Assembly: GCA_032358165.1 (NCBI GenBank)
Contig: JAALGY010000031.1
Span: 682,001-746,000 of the forward strand
Length of the DNA: 64,000 bases
Reading direction: 5' to 3'
Source of the DNA: Diplosphaera chodatii
Lineage: Eukaryota > Chlorophyta > Trebouxiophyceae > Prasiolales > Stichococcaceae
Both the position numbers and the translations under genes were made by a program. The notes under the pieces were generated by a model, which saw nothing but the letters and a program-made list of their open reading frames with translations, was not told where the DNA came from and did not search any database. Below are positions 48,601-61,000 of the stretch, one piece after another; positions within the stretch are counted from its first letter, which is position 1; each line of letters starts with the position of its first letter.

Positions 48601-51600
48601 CTGGGCCGAGCCCGCCAGAAGAGTCGAGCGCCTTGACCATGGCGGCCACCTCCAGCAGCAGGAACTGGCGGCGCGCGATCTCTGGCCAGCTCTCCTCCTG
48701 CACATGCTTATGACGCTTCAGATAGACAACATTCATTCAACGACAACCCAAGCAACCGGCAGAACAATGCTGTCAAGTGGGCGTAAACGGAGGCCAGTTG
48801 ATCTGGTGCTGTATTGGCCATGAGGCACAATCGACACGCACCTTGAACAGGGGGTAGGCGCCGCTGACGTCGTTGGCGCGCATGTCGGCGTTGTTGGACG
48901 CCTCCACCTCGGTGGCGCCGCTCCAGAAGTCGTAGAACACGCACTCCACCAGGGGGTGGTGCAGCGCCAGGCAGTTCTGTGCAGCAGTGGAGCAGCATCG
49001 TGTTCTTAGGCATCATTCATCGCTGCATGAGCTGCATGGTATCACTCTGTGGCTCCAAAAACCATTCCATACGTTGGAACTGCTTTGCAGCCTTTGCATA
49101 ACCCCTCTATTGCAGTTTACAGACTCTGCATGAGTTGGGTGCTTTCACGCTTACCTGCGCATGGTCGCCAGGGGCGGCGAGCGCCTGCTCGGCCTGGCTG
49201 GGCGAGGGCAGCCTCCGCGGGTCCAGCTGGAAGCCCTTGTGGAAGCGCGACATCAGCTCCAGGGCTGCCAGCGCCGCTGCACAGGGATGCCAACATACCG
49301 CCAACTGAACTCATCTCCCCCGCAGTCGATTGCCAAGGCACATGCACTTTCATGCCAGTGGAGGACATGGAGGATGCAGCAGATGTGTCGATGGTGGCAC
49401 CCGAATAAAAGATGCTCTAGAGCCCTGCTGTACTCCACACCTGCTAGGGCACTGGGCGTTGCGACGCCCTGAGTGAGCGGCTCGGGGGAAGGCGGCTTGC
49501 GGTGGGCCCCCGGCAGCAGCATATCCTCCGAGTTAAAGGGCGCCAGCTTGGGTGCTGCAAGTGGCCTGTCCTGCTGCTGCGGCTGCACTGGTGGCGGCCT
49601 GCAGACAGCGCAAACGAGTGAGTTGCATGGTGCACACCAAACCTGCCCGAGTAGTCTAGCTGTACACACCGCGAGGAGCTCTGCGGGCATCCAGGGCCCG
49701 ACAAGGAGACAATAAGTGTCATGGCTCGCAATGCAAGCAGGTTGGAGAACACACAAGGCTGCGCACTTGGGCATGGGGGAGGGTGGCGGCAGGCCGAGCT
49801 TGGCGCAGCGCTTGACCTCCCGCGCAAAGCGGCGCTCCTCCTGGGACAACGCCTTGGCCGCCTCGCGCTCCGCATCACGCGCCGCCTTCTTCGCCACCAC
49901 CGCCGCCTCACGGTCGCACTTGGCCTCCACCTGCAGTCGAAATGTAAGATGACATGAGGGGGGTCGTGTAGCACCATGCAAGGGGTTGATGTGATGCTGC
50001 TGCGCAGCCTTGCTGACTGTCACCATTGAGCCTGCCGCAGTGGAGGCGGCGGCAGCCTGTGTGGACTGACTGGTTGACTTATCATCGCGCATGCCTGCTT
50101 GAGCATCCGCAGCATGACGGCCTCCACGTCGCGGTCGGCAGCGGTGTAGCCCTTGCGCTTTTTGGCGGGCCGCACGGCGTTGGCGTCGCCAGAGGGCAGC
50201 ATCAGGGGTGGCAGGGGCACGCGGGGCAGCAGCAAGGGCGGCATGTCACGGGAGCCTGCTGCTGCGCCGCCCTGGCTGCTGCCGAGCCAGCCGTCCAGTG
50301 TGCCTGGCTGCCCCTTCCGCGACCTGAAACAGTGGGGAACATGCTTCATCACCCACTGCAGCATCATGCATTGCCGGCATGCACCCTGCGGGTGAGGTGG
50401 GATCCGCTGGTGTGTCGAGCACAGGATCACACTGACAGGCGCACTTCTTGGGCGCATTGGCCTTGTCCTCCGCACGCTTGCGCTTCTCCTGCTGCTTGGC
50501 CAGCTGCCCCTTGCCCTTCTCCAGCCCTCTTGCACCCTGTGAATCCAGGTTGGTTCATGTGCGGACCATGCTCCAATGAGGGGAGTGTGTGTGTGTGTGA
50601 TGCTACTCTCCACAAAACCATCTGCCACACCTCAGATGCTGAGCCTTACCCGTGAGGCAAGTCTGGAGCGTTTGTCGCCCTCCTTCTGCAGGCGCCGCCG
50701 CTCGTCATCCCAGCCGCCCGTACGCCGTGATACTAACTCGTACGCCTCCAGCCCGTCGGCGCCCGGCAACCCCTCCAAGGCCTGTGTGCAACAGATCGAC
50801 AGGCCTCAACGGTGGCTGCTGTCTCGTGCTAGGCGCTCAGCTGCCACAAGGACAAGGTCCATGGAAGAGCTGCAGGCAGCGCTTCGCTGCCCTGCAAGCC
50901 TTGAAGACGAGTAACAAAGTCGGGCAATGCTGTGTTGCTGCGGCACCTGCAGGACGCTGGCGTCTGAGAAGCCATAGCGCTCCTCGCCCCAGGCGCCCAC
51001 CAGCGGCGACGCCTCAACGAGCAGCTTGTCTGTCGGGCTGAGGTCCTTGGGCGGCGGCGCTGGCGACGCTGGTGGTGCCTCCGGGCTTGGGGCCTCCACA
51101 GCATCAGCTGCGCCATCGGGTGCAAGCGTGGCGCCTGGCGACGACTGCTGAGCTGCTGCGGTGTGTGCGATGCCATTTGCCAATGGCACAGCTGCGCCGG
51201 CCGCTCCCGCAGGAGCCGGTGGCTGCCCAGGCACTGCTGCTGCACCTGCTGCTGCATCCGCAGGCGATGCACCATGCATGGCATCTGGGCCAGGCGCGCC
51301 ATTCTCAGCTGCGCAACAGCAGCAAAAGTCAGGTGCATGATCACTAGGCAAGCACTTTGACGCGCAAGAGGCACTGCAAGGGGTGATGTATGGACAAGCA
51401 CATGTGGGGGCTGATCTCTGATGACGGGCTTGGGCAGTCAGTAGCACCTGGGGCTGCGGTGTCGCTACTGGGCTTGGGCTTGGGCTTCTTGGCGCTGACG
51501 GGCTTGAGCGCCTTCTCCCGCGCGAGTGCAGCTTCCAGCGCCGCCTTCTGCCGTGCAGCGGCCCGCTCCCACGCATCGTTGGGGTCGTTGCCCTTGGATA

Positions 51601-53495
51601 TCAGCTGCAGCAGAGCACACAGCAGTGAGTTGTGTGCCTGGACGTACACCGTACTGACACCTCTGAGCGTAGCACCTGCCTTGCGTGGACACTGGTGAGG
51701 CAACAACTGAAAGTAGCCTCGGGACTGTAGAGAGCAGCATGCAGTTGCACCTGCTCCTGGCCATCAGCAGTGCGCAGCGTGACGGTGAAAACGGGCCCCT
51801 CCGCATCTTCGTCTGGCTGGATGCGGCTGACATATGATGCGCCTTCAAGCTGGGACTCTGGCCATGTCGCCTCATAGCCGCACGGCCACAGCTGCACTGC
51901 GGTGTGGAATCCCTCCCTCCGGTCGACGTTGCCCCAGCTGCAACCAGCATGTCCCAGGTGGTGCTCCTGATATTGTTTGTCTGCAGCTGCAACCCTACCA
52001 TCACAGTTGCGCCAAAGGTGCGGGTCACCTCTTCACTGTGGCGCCGCTGTCCAGTGTCAGCGGCAGCGACATGCTCTCAAGCGTCGCCTGGGCCTGTGCG
52101 TAAGCTTCCTCTGGCGACGGCACAGGCGGGCGGCCCAGGCCCATCGCCTTCACCACCTGCAGTGCAAAGCAAGAACAGGGCTCGACTTGCTGAAGGTAGC
52201 AAGATACTCTCAGGGACACCTGCATCTGGGTGTATCCAGCATAGCAGTGCCTGTATGGATGCACACCTCCTGGCGAGAGCGGAAGCGCTTGCCGGACGGC
52301 GCAAAGTAATACTGTGGGCAGCCAAAAAAGATGGTCAGCATCAGCTGGGGTGGTCAAGGTGGCTGCCCCTTAATCCATGTTTGCATGCTGTACGAATGCA
52401 AGATCGTGCAGGTGGGATTCAAGTTTAGTGCAATGAGTGGGCGATGCAGCACTGATGCAGCAGCCCACCACGTCCTTCCTGCCCCCTCTCACCGCGTCCT
52501 TTGTGCCTGCGCTATTGCCAGACTGGCGCACAAACACCTCCACATGCCAGCCCTCCTCCCACTCCCCGCCTGCATAGCGATGTAACTAAATGTTCATGCT
52601 AGCGGCTGTCCAAGTCAATGTGTAGATGGTGCAGGCTTCGGCTTCACACGGGCGGATGGTGGCAGGCCCGCCACCCTCACCCTTTGACTCGACAAACTCG
52701 CGCAGCTTGTGCAGCAGGTTCTCGGACTCCTCGATGCTGCTGCCAGGCGCGCGGGGCACCCCGCCAGGCTTGACCGCCGAACTCGGCGCCGGCGAGGCGC
52801 CGGTCTGGCCCGCTGGCGCGCCCTCCACCGGCGTTGCCGCCATCATGACCTGCCGAGCAGAAGACCTCAAGCTCGCTGACAGCCCCATCCTGCAGTCTCG
52901 TGCAGGTTGAGCTCGACTGGCTGATGAGACATCGGCAAGCGTGAGGTGCAGCAGGTGCCCACTCTTGGTGCCTCGATGTGTGTGATATTGGCACATTATT
53001 GTTTTTGAACGCACGTTACTCCTGTGTCTGCTGCGACAACTCGGGATAGCTGGATCGAGGTGCCCCAACAGGGTTCTGCAGTTCTGGGCCAAGTGCCGCC
53101 GCCAACCGCTGCCAGCGCATGCAAACATCAACATCACGTCGATCGGGTATACTGCTGCCCACGGGTGCTGCGTGGATGTGGATATGCACCCGGCAACAGC
53201 CACGAGCTGAGGAGCCTTCTGCCTTGGCTCGCCTTGCCACGACCACCAGCCAGGCAAGACGATGATATGCGGCTTTCAACGGCGCGCAGCATGTCGACGC
53301 ATGCATACGGTCCACTTGAAGGATAGCGCGCCCGTTGCTGCCAGATTATCGATGAGTATGCAGCGACGCAGCAGCAATCAGACCACGGCCCAGGCACTGA
53401 AGAGCATGCAGAAAAGGCCGCCTTGCCTGCGGCTCATCATCGTCGACAGCCATGACATCCACAAGGTCGTCGTCCATGTCATCAGCGGCCGCCAT
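42627..53495 (-). CDS. MBD9: MBD9-like chromatin reader (MBD-FYRN-FYRC-bromodomain-PHD-WHIM)
   Basis: About 25 exons. ATG at 53495 starts MAAADDMDDDLVDVMAVDDD. The MBD is rebuilt from three exons: GWHVEVFVRQSGNSAGTKDA (about 52494-52570), YYFAPSGKRFRSRQE (52268-52312) and VVKAMGLG (about 52150). FYRN: LWPCGYEATWPESQLEG, GPVFTVTL (51750-51900). FYRC: NDPNDAWERAAARQ (51550), then after an Ala/Pro insert, YGFSDASVLQALEGLPGADG (50960 and 50785). Basic and coiled parts follow (50540-49440), a DDT-like helical region (49280-48600), a bromodomain-like fold (48102-47640), PHD C4HC3 (CAGCWNGDDPKRIVICEGC to WYCQRC, 47450-47290) and WHIM/WSD (APLGWDRHWNRYWLLSG, 46440). Acidic C-terminal exons end KRLRKAG, TAA at 42627-42629. 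In plants MBD9 binds ISWI/SWR1 remodelling complexes. Several exon joins are approximate. Confidence 0.75.
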
Positions 53496-53894
53496 GGCGC
53501 GCAGCAGCCGAGATTGCACCCTGAGGGAGCTGTTCAAAACGCTTCAAACCATCGCAGAACACGCGAGGCCCTGCCGCACGCTATATACAGCTGTATACGC
53601 ACAGCTGCTACGCTTTCTGATAGGGCCGTGCTACCGTCCAGCCCACGCCTTTAGAAGTTTGCGATGCGCCTGTTTATTGGGCCATTGTCATGGAAGCAGC
53701 ACCAGCTTCTTCCACCTTCCACCCGATGCACATTATGAAGTTCATCCGCGCGGTCCGGCCTCCCCCACTGCAGCGCGGCCAGCGGCGGAGCAAACGTATC
53801 CCTGGTGTGTTGGGCTTCGTGTGTTGCTGAGCTCTGCAGACGCCCCAGCACCCAACCAAAGACTAGCAATGCCCGTCGCACTGCTGGGAGAGCG
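53496..53894. promoter_or_regulatory. Shared divergent promoter, MBD9-like / small membrane protein
   Basis: 399 bases between opposed start codons with no supported ORF between them. Both 5' UTRs and promoters must lie here. Confidence 0.45.
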
Positions 53895-55175
53895 ATGAGA
53901 CGGGGCGGGCCAAAGATTCAGGGCGTGCTGCTCGCCATCTGCTACCTTGAAGGTGATCGCCAGGCACCACAGCACCAGCGCCGGCGCCCTGGCCCGCCGG
54001 GGTTTGACAGCTGATTTTGCGCGGGGTTTTCAGCGGCCCAGGGCTGCCGGCCGGCTGGGCGGGCTCCTGGCTGCTCCGCCGGGACAGCACCCCCACCATG
54101 CATGTTTGATCGCCATGCGCTCAGGTGCAGGTGTGCGGTGGCGCAGGGTGACGCCCGAGCGCTGAGCGTGACTAGGCGATCTGGTCATTCGCCCGCCTGT
54201 TACTCAATGACCTGTGCTGCTGCACCGCAGTGCTGTTCTGGACCGCCTGCCTGCTGTCTGCCTGCGTGGCTGGCGCCTCCAGGGGCGAGGACACGGCGTA
54301 TCTGGCGCGTGAAACGGTGAGCTCTCCCGCAGCTTCTGCACACTCCCTTGCACTGCCGGTCGGTCGGGCGGGGCAGCAGGCCGCCCAGCCCAGGCGGCCG
54401 CCTCTGCCACTGATGAGTACACCTCACGAACCCCCGGGATGCAGCGCCTTGCCGTCAGGGCAGCTGCAGCTACTGCTAAGAGCTGTGCGGGTGTGCTCAC
54501 GATTTTGAACTTCCTGGGGGCACGGCCGCCTGATTGCGGCCATATGACGCACTGTGGCTAGTGATATACAGCAGCACCTGCTGAGTTCAGCGGGCGGCAG
54601 CCTGTAGGCCCTTTGCACGCGGCTTGCGAGCCGTTCGACCGCTGATTGGCTGTGCACAAGTATCTTGAGCCACGGCCTGCTTCACAGGCGCAGCACAGCG
54701 ACTGGGACCGGCTCACACACGCTTGTTGAGCGCATTGCACAGGGTGGGGTGCTAAGCTGCTGAGCGCTGATGGTCTGTGCTCCCTTTGCGCTGCAGGGCA
54801 ACTTAAAGCAGGTGGTGCGCCCCCTCGAGGAGAACAGGGAGCTGTTTGGTGCCGTCGACCTCCGCGGCGCAGAGCTCGACTTCCAGGCGGAGCGGGACTG
54901 CCTGCAGCGACTGCAGGAGCCGCAGGACCCGGGCCGAGCTGACTTCAGCTTAAGCTCGCCGCTGTACCTCAACCTGTTTCCGGTGAGCACCTGCGATTGT
55001 TGCCTTTTGCATGCTGCCGCTCGGATGACTTGTCCGGTGCCCCATCTCTCTTGTACGTCGTCATCGTGCCATACTATGGCATACAGCAGTCAATGATGGC
55101 GGTTCGTTTTCCATGCACTTGCAGGCACTTCAGGGCTCGCCGGCGCCCTACACAGGCATCAGCTCCATCACATAG
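53895..55175 (+). CDS. Small unknown protein with one or two membrane segments, four exons
   Basis: ATG at 53895 (MRRGGPKIQGVLLAICYLE) ends in phase 1 at a GAAG/GTGATC donor. The next exon at 54231 continues in frame as VLFWTACLLSACVAGASRG, giving a hydrophobic stretch long enough for a signal anchor or a tight hairpin. The third exon (from 54798) is charged: GNLKQVVRPLEENRELFGAV, then FQAERDCLQRLQEPQDPG and SSPLYLNLFP. The fourth reads ALQGSPAPYTGISSIT, TAG at 55173-55175. The total is about 125 residues. All three joins use GT-AG and keep phase, which supports a real gene. I do not recognise the family. An organelle or endomembrane location is possible but unproven. Confidence 0.5.
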
Positions 55176-55485
55176 GCCGCCAGCTTTGCACCCAGGCAGC
55201 CGCCGCAGCCGCCAGCAACGGCGAGCAGCAGCGGTAGTGAGGGGAGCGTGTGCGGCGAGTGAGTAGGCGCGTGCGAGGGCTTAGCAGCAGCAAAGCGCGT
55301 CTGTGACAGAGTGACACAGCCTGCGACGAGCGGCGCTCAGGTTTCATAGCGTCTCAGGAGTGTGATTGTGTCAGGCGGTCGACTCTTCACTTTGATAGCA
55401 CGCGTGCGGGGTCAGCAAGCTTGTCAGATACTTGGAGAGGGGTTTGGTGCACAGCTGCGGGTCCCAGCAAGTCAGCATTTGTAGA

Positions 55486-57223
55486 ATGCCGCGCTCATCA
55501 GCAGCAGGCAGCAGCAGCACAGCAAGCAACAGCAACAACATGGAAATCGAGGTCTTCAGCCCCAACATGCGCTTTGAGATGGTGGCGCCTGCCGAGGGCG
55601 CCGGGTGGGGTGCGAAGCAGCCGCCATGCCGTGGCGGCCGCCGTTTTGCCTCAGCAAGCGTGGCGCTGTCAGAGAGCGTCATGTCAGCACCGCCTGCGCC
55701 ACCGCCGCAGCAGCCCAAGGTGGACCTCAAGCCGGCCAGCGATGTGTTGGCAGGCGCTATGGCGCGTGCAGCAAGCCAGTCCACGATCCACCCCCTGGAC
55801 ACACTCAAGGTGCGGATGCAGCACAATGCCGGCGTGAAGCCGACACAGGTGCTGAGCAAGTTTGGCAAGCTGGTGCCGCCACCAGGGGAGGGCCCAGCTT
55901 TCGTCGTCAAGCGCAGCCTGCCCAAGATTGCATCCTTGTACAAGGGTGTAGTTGGCGCTGCCAGCGGCGCTGGCATTGCCATCGGTGCATACTTTGCATT
56001 CTATGGCGCCGCCACCAACCTGCTGGTCCGGCACAGCGACCTGAAGCGCGGCCAGGTGGCATTCGTGGCCGGTGCCGCAGCTGCAGCTGGCGGCTCGGTG
56101 GTCAAGGTCCCGCTGGCCGTGTGCATCAGGTCGGTGCAGGCGGGTGTGTATCCCAACGTGGTGGTCGCTGCCAAGAACATCGTGGCGGCGGCAGGGCCTC
56201 GCGGCCTGTTCACCGGCTACCTGCCCACGCTGCTGGAGGACATCCCTGACATGGCATTCAAGTTTGCGGCCTACGAGTCGCTGCGTGCTGCACACCTCCG
56301 CCTCATGCGCGGCCGCAAGGCCAGTGTGCAGGTGTGCACAGTCTGTCGAGGCCCTCTGGAATGCATGATCGACATAGCAACGTCTGCGTGATGTCATTAG
56401 CACAGCAGCTCGCATCGCTCTGTCCTTTTGTAGCAGATGTCATTCATGGTTTGCCTGCTGCACATGGGCTGAGGCTGATCTGAGGCTTGAAAGCTGCCGC
56501 AGCTGCTGATATCTAGCGCCTGCACACTGCAGGAGGACTTCTGCATGGGCGCGGTGTCTGGCGCCTTTGCAGCAGCGGCCACCACGCCGCTGGATGTCAT
56601 CAAGACCACCATGATGTGCACCGCGGCTAGCCGGCCGACCATGAGTGGCGCCGCCGTCGCTGCCTGGAAGAACGTGCGTCACTATCTTGGTCTGCAGAAA
56701 GACTGCACATCATCTGTCAAAGCCTTGGCTACCGATGTCATTCATTCTGCACCGGGTGACTAGACCCTTGCTCATGCTTGTTGTCTGCATGATAGACTGC
56801 CTGAGTGTTGTCACATGCGCATGCAGGGCGGGATGACTGGCATGTTCCGCGGCGTCGGCCCCCGTGCGCTGTCCAATGGCATCAACTCGGCCGTCTTCTT
56901 CTGCTTCTTCGAGGTGCGAGCGCTTTGCCACCTGCTGCTGTGTGCAGTCGTTGCGTAGCTGGCTCCCTGAGGCAGGCGTCGTGCGTAGTGACTGCCTAAA
57001 CTTTCCGCTCCTCGAGCTGCTTTGAGCTCCTATCTGCCCTGCTGAGCAGGCACTGCGCGCCACATTCAAGGCCCGCCAGAAGGAACGTGAGGCCGCGGCA
57101 ATGGCCGCAGCCTATGGCAAAGCGCCGCAGCGCCTGCTGGCCGCACGCCCGCTGCCACTTAGGCGCCGCCCGCGCCACACTGCGCCAGCAGGCGGCAATG
57201 CGCCCCAGGCCACGCTGGCCTGA
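55486..57223 (+). CDS. Mitochondrial-carrier-family transporter, SAM-carrier (SAMTL) type
   Basis: ATG at 55486 (MPRSSAAGSSSTASNS) begins a Ser/Ala-rich leader that could be a plastid or mitochondrial presequence. Three carrier repeats follow. Repeat 1 has IHPLDTLKVRMQ (55790) and a long polar loop to LYKGVVGAASGAG. Repeat 2 has VVKVPLAVCIRSVQAG (56100) with GLFTGYLPTLLEDIPDMAFK. Repeat 3 has TTPLDVIKTTMM (56580) with GMFRGVGPRALSNGINSAVF (56840). The spacing and the VPxxxxxxxxQAGxxxNV and TTPxDVxKTxMM segments are closest to S-adenosylmethionine carriers and the plant SAMTL group. Repeat 2 lacks the usual acidic residue of PxD/ExxK/R. A basic tail (RLLAARPLPLRRRPRH) ends at TGA 57221-57223. 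Four exons. Substrate is inferred, not shown. Confidence 0.75.
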
Positions 57224-58010
57224 GCGCTGGCTGCCAGGCCTGCTGCTGCTGTGCAGCAGGTGGGACGTGCAAGGTGCAAGGCACCAGGGGATGCTGGCTG
57301 GGAACCCATGTCACGGCTTGATGGGGCGTGCGCTGGCCACAGCTTGCGGGCGAAGGAGACCAAGATGAACGTGCAAAACATGTACTGCTGCTGCTGTTGC
57401 TAGTGCTGCTCCGTTGAGCTCTTTCGTATGATGAGTCATGCTGCATTCCTCATGCTACATTTGCATGGCAGAGGCGCCGCTCGCAGGAGCAGCCTGATGG
57501 CAGCCTGAGGACTTCTCTACTTTGTTGTCGGGGTAAACCCGCAAGCACTTGAGGGATGGAGGGATGTTGGTATCACAAGTCTGAGTTGCCAGTCATATAT
57601 GACAGCATCGATCCTACGTTCTGCTGGTTTCATGCGAATGTAAGCACCGAATGGCTTTCTTTGGGATGATGATGTAAGCGCTCCAGGGGGTCCCTGAGAA
57701 GCAGCTTTTACCAGATGTGCACCATCAAAGCTGTTCGATCGCACAACAACATCACATTACAGCATGTTCATGCGACTACACGCTACAGGAAACCGCTGGC
57801 ATGTATGCCGGGTGCATGCGAATCCCACCTTGCAGTCACATGACAGCACTGGTTCGCATTGGGCGGCTCAGCAAACACGCTCATCCGAACCCTCGCCTTG
57901 CCAGAAGCAAAGCAATATTCTAGAATCCTGGCGCACGGCTGCTTCAGACTGACACCGTGTGCTTTCTGGCCGTAACGCTGGCGGCACCCGCTCTGACATC
58001 CTGAGCGGCC
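57224..58010. other. Spacer between carrier gene and EFL1
   Basis: No supported ORF. Holds the carrier 3' UTR and the EFL1 promoter. Confidence 0.5.
57639..57677 (+). terminator. Two candidate TGTAA poly(A) signals of the carrier gene
   Basis: TGTAA occurs at 57639-57643 and 57673-57677, about 415 and 450 bases after the stop codon. Paired signals suggest alternative ends. Confidence 0.4.
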
Positions 58011-61000
58011 ATGAACGTCTCGAAGGAGGAGCTGCAGGCTCTGCAGTCCAAGACGGTGAGTTGGGCTTCTGCCGTGAGACCGTGCCTCGACGTTTGTCAC
58101 CAGAACGAAACTTTCTGTTGACGCGGGCGGTCCGGGTGCAGCCGCGCATCCGCAACATATGCATCCTGGCGCACGTGGACCATGGCAAGACGACGCTGTC
58201 GGATCATCTGATTGCGTCAAACGGCCTCATCCATCCGAAGCTCGTAGGCCAGATGCGATACCTGGACAGCCGGGACGATGAGCAGGTGCGCCAGCGCTTG
58301 CCATGTGCGCCATGGTTCGCACCAAGGCAAAGGCAGCGACAGCTGAAAACAGCGGGGCTGAAGTATTCCACATTGCTGTGCATACTTCAGCAATGTGGAC
58401 CGAGCTGAGGCCGGTTCTTGTGTGAGAAGGTGCCAAGCAAATGCGTGTAACACGTTCACATGCAGGCGCGCGGCATCACCATGAAATCCAGCTCCATATC
58501 ACTGCTGCACCTGGGGGAGCGCCGCACCAGTGGAGGCGCCCAGCCGTCGGGCACCGGAGCAGCGGCGGCAGCGCAGCTCGGCAGCGACCGCGCGGAGCGA
58601 GGGGTCCTCATCAACCTCATCGACAGCCCGGGCCACGTGGACTTCTGCAGCGAGGTGCAGCCGTCGCACTGTGTAGTCGTGACGATTGACCATCCCACAA
58701 GGCACACAGCAGCCGCAGTGTTGCGCTGGCATTGAGGTGCGAGAGTACATGCAAAGAAGCGTGTGTGAGCTGTGGCAGGTGTCGACGGCGGTCCGGCTGA
58801 GCGACGGCGCGCTGGTGCTGGTGGATGCCGTGGAGGGCGTCTGCATCCAGACGCACGCTGTGCTGCGGCAGGCATGGGAGGAGAAGGTGTGTGAATCCAC
58901 CAGAAGCCAGCTTGCTTTCAGACCCGACGCTGCTCATGCGGCATTCAAGCAGCCTCGCGTGCATGCAGCATGTAGTGGCTGACTGCAATGGACAATGCGC
59001 CGACGGGCGTCCTCAAGGAGCAAGCGTGGCTGTTGTGTCGCAGGTGAAGATGTGCCTGGTGATCAACAAGATTGATCGCCTGGTGCTGGAGGTCGGCATG
59101 AGCGCAGCGGAGGCCGCTGAGCGCTTGCGGGCAATCGTGGCGCGTGTGAATGGCATCGTGTCAGCGTTCACATCCGAGAAGTACATTTCCGATGCGGATG
59201 CGGTGCTTGCTGCACAGGAGGGTCCAGAAGCAAGGTGTGAGGCATGCTGTGGAAGGGAGGGAACCATCATTTCCTGCATGTTTGGGTTCACCTACAGCCA
59301 GCATTTAGGATGCAGCTCTTCAGGTGTTGGTCGTGACATCACGATTTCCTTTGACGTAGGGATGACGACCAGAATGGGTACAATTCAGAGGAGGAGGAGC
59401 GGAGGCGGCTGCAGGAAGAAGAGGATGAGGAGGACTATTTCAAGCCAGAGACCGGCAATGTTGCCTTTGCGTGAGTGGAATCTGCCTGCTTGTCTCTCTC
59501 AGACTCTGGCAACATGATTTCTTTCTGTAATTTTGCAGCCTTCTTGATTGTGTTAGCAGCAGCTTGCTGTCTGTTGCATGCAGGTCCGCAGGCGATGGCT
59601 GGGCATTCACGCTTGGGCAGTTTGCTGCAATGTACGCTGCCAAGATGGGTGGCAACCCTCGCGCCCTCCAGAAGGTGGAACCGTGTGAATTCCTGCTCTT
59701 TCCCATTCGGTAGCATGAGCTACAAAACACAATGGAGACCCGCTGGCCCATTGCCAGCATGACCATCTGAGCATCTTCATGGGGATTGGACACTGACTCA
59801 TCCAGTTGTGCAGGCACTCTGGGGCGACTACACCTACTCGGCAAAGACTAAGCGCATCACACGGCTGCGGCCGCACAAGGGGGACCGCGGGCGGCCGCTG
59901 TTCGTGACGCTGGCTCTGGAGCCGCTGTGGAAGGCGTACGCTGCTGCGCAGCCTGGCGCTGATCACAAGGTACGTGCCAATTGGAAATCTGGTGTCAGGG
60001 AGCAGAGCAGACGATTGTGTTTGCATTTGTGGCATGCGCAGACCATCAATCCAGACCGTGACCTGCATATAAGCATGACCTGTCGGGCAGCAAAGCTCTC
60101 AGCAGTCAGAACGTAGTTGAAGACGTGACTGCAACATCGCATTTCCTGGTGTCAGAACAAATCTGGCTGCTGACCGTCTTGCATGGAGTATGCCTCTCAG
60201 GGCCCCTGCCCTCTCATTCGACTTCCTTCATCCTGTAGAAGTACAGTGATCAGAAAGCACCATTCGCTTCCTGCAGGACGTGCTGGGCCGGATGGTGGCG
60301 GGGCTGCACCTGAATGTCAGCGACAAGGTGCTGGGGCACCCCGACGCCCGCACGGCGCTGCGTGCCGTGCTGCGCGCCTGGCTGCCGCTGCCCGAGGCCG
60401 TGCTGGGCATGGCCGTCGAGCACCTCCCAGACCCCGCGGTGGGCAGCTCCACTTGATCCTGTTGACCAGATTGCTGCTACCACGAAGTGTATCACGGCTG
60501 CAGGTGGCGAAGTCAGAGTCCTGATCTGGCCTTGCACCCTTTGTCAAGTCGGCTGTCGCAGCAGACTAATGCTGTACATGCATGTCAACGATGGTTTTGT
60601 TGATTTGCAGTAGTCATAGGCCATGCGTCGCACAAGCATGGCATCATTGCATTATACAGTGGGACTAGCCGGCCCCTCTGCATACACATGCGGCATGCTG
60701 ACTATTCTGTTTGTGTGGCAGACGGCTGCGCCGGAGCGCGTGCCCCGGCTGCTGCCGCCGCGCAGCGAGGCGCTGCGGGGCCTGCCGCTGCCTGCGCCAG
60801 TGCAGCGGCAGCTGGCGGCCATGGAGACAGCCGTCGGGTGCTGCGATGTTTCGCCAGATGCACCCCTGGTGGTGTACGTCTCGAAGATGGTGGCGGTGCC
60901 AGCTTCCGCGCTGCCGAGGTGCGGTGGTTGCTGCGAGACGTTGTCGGGTGTTGTGTGTGCATGCTCCACTTGCAGTGCAGCAGAGCTAATTACCCTCCTC

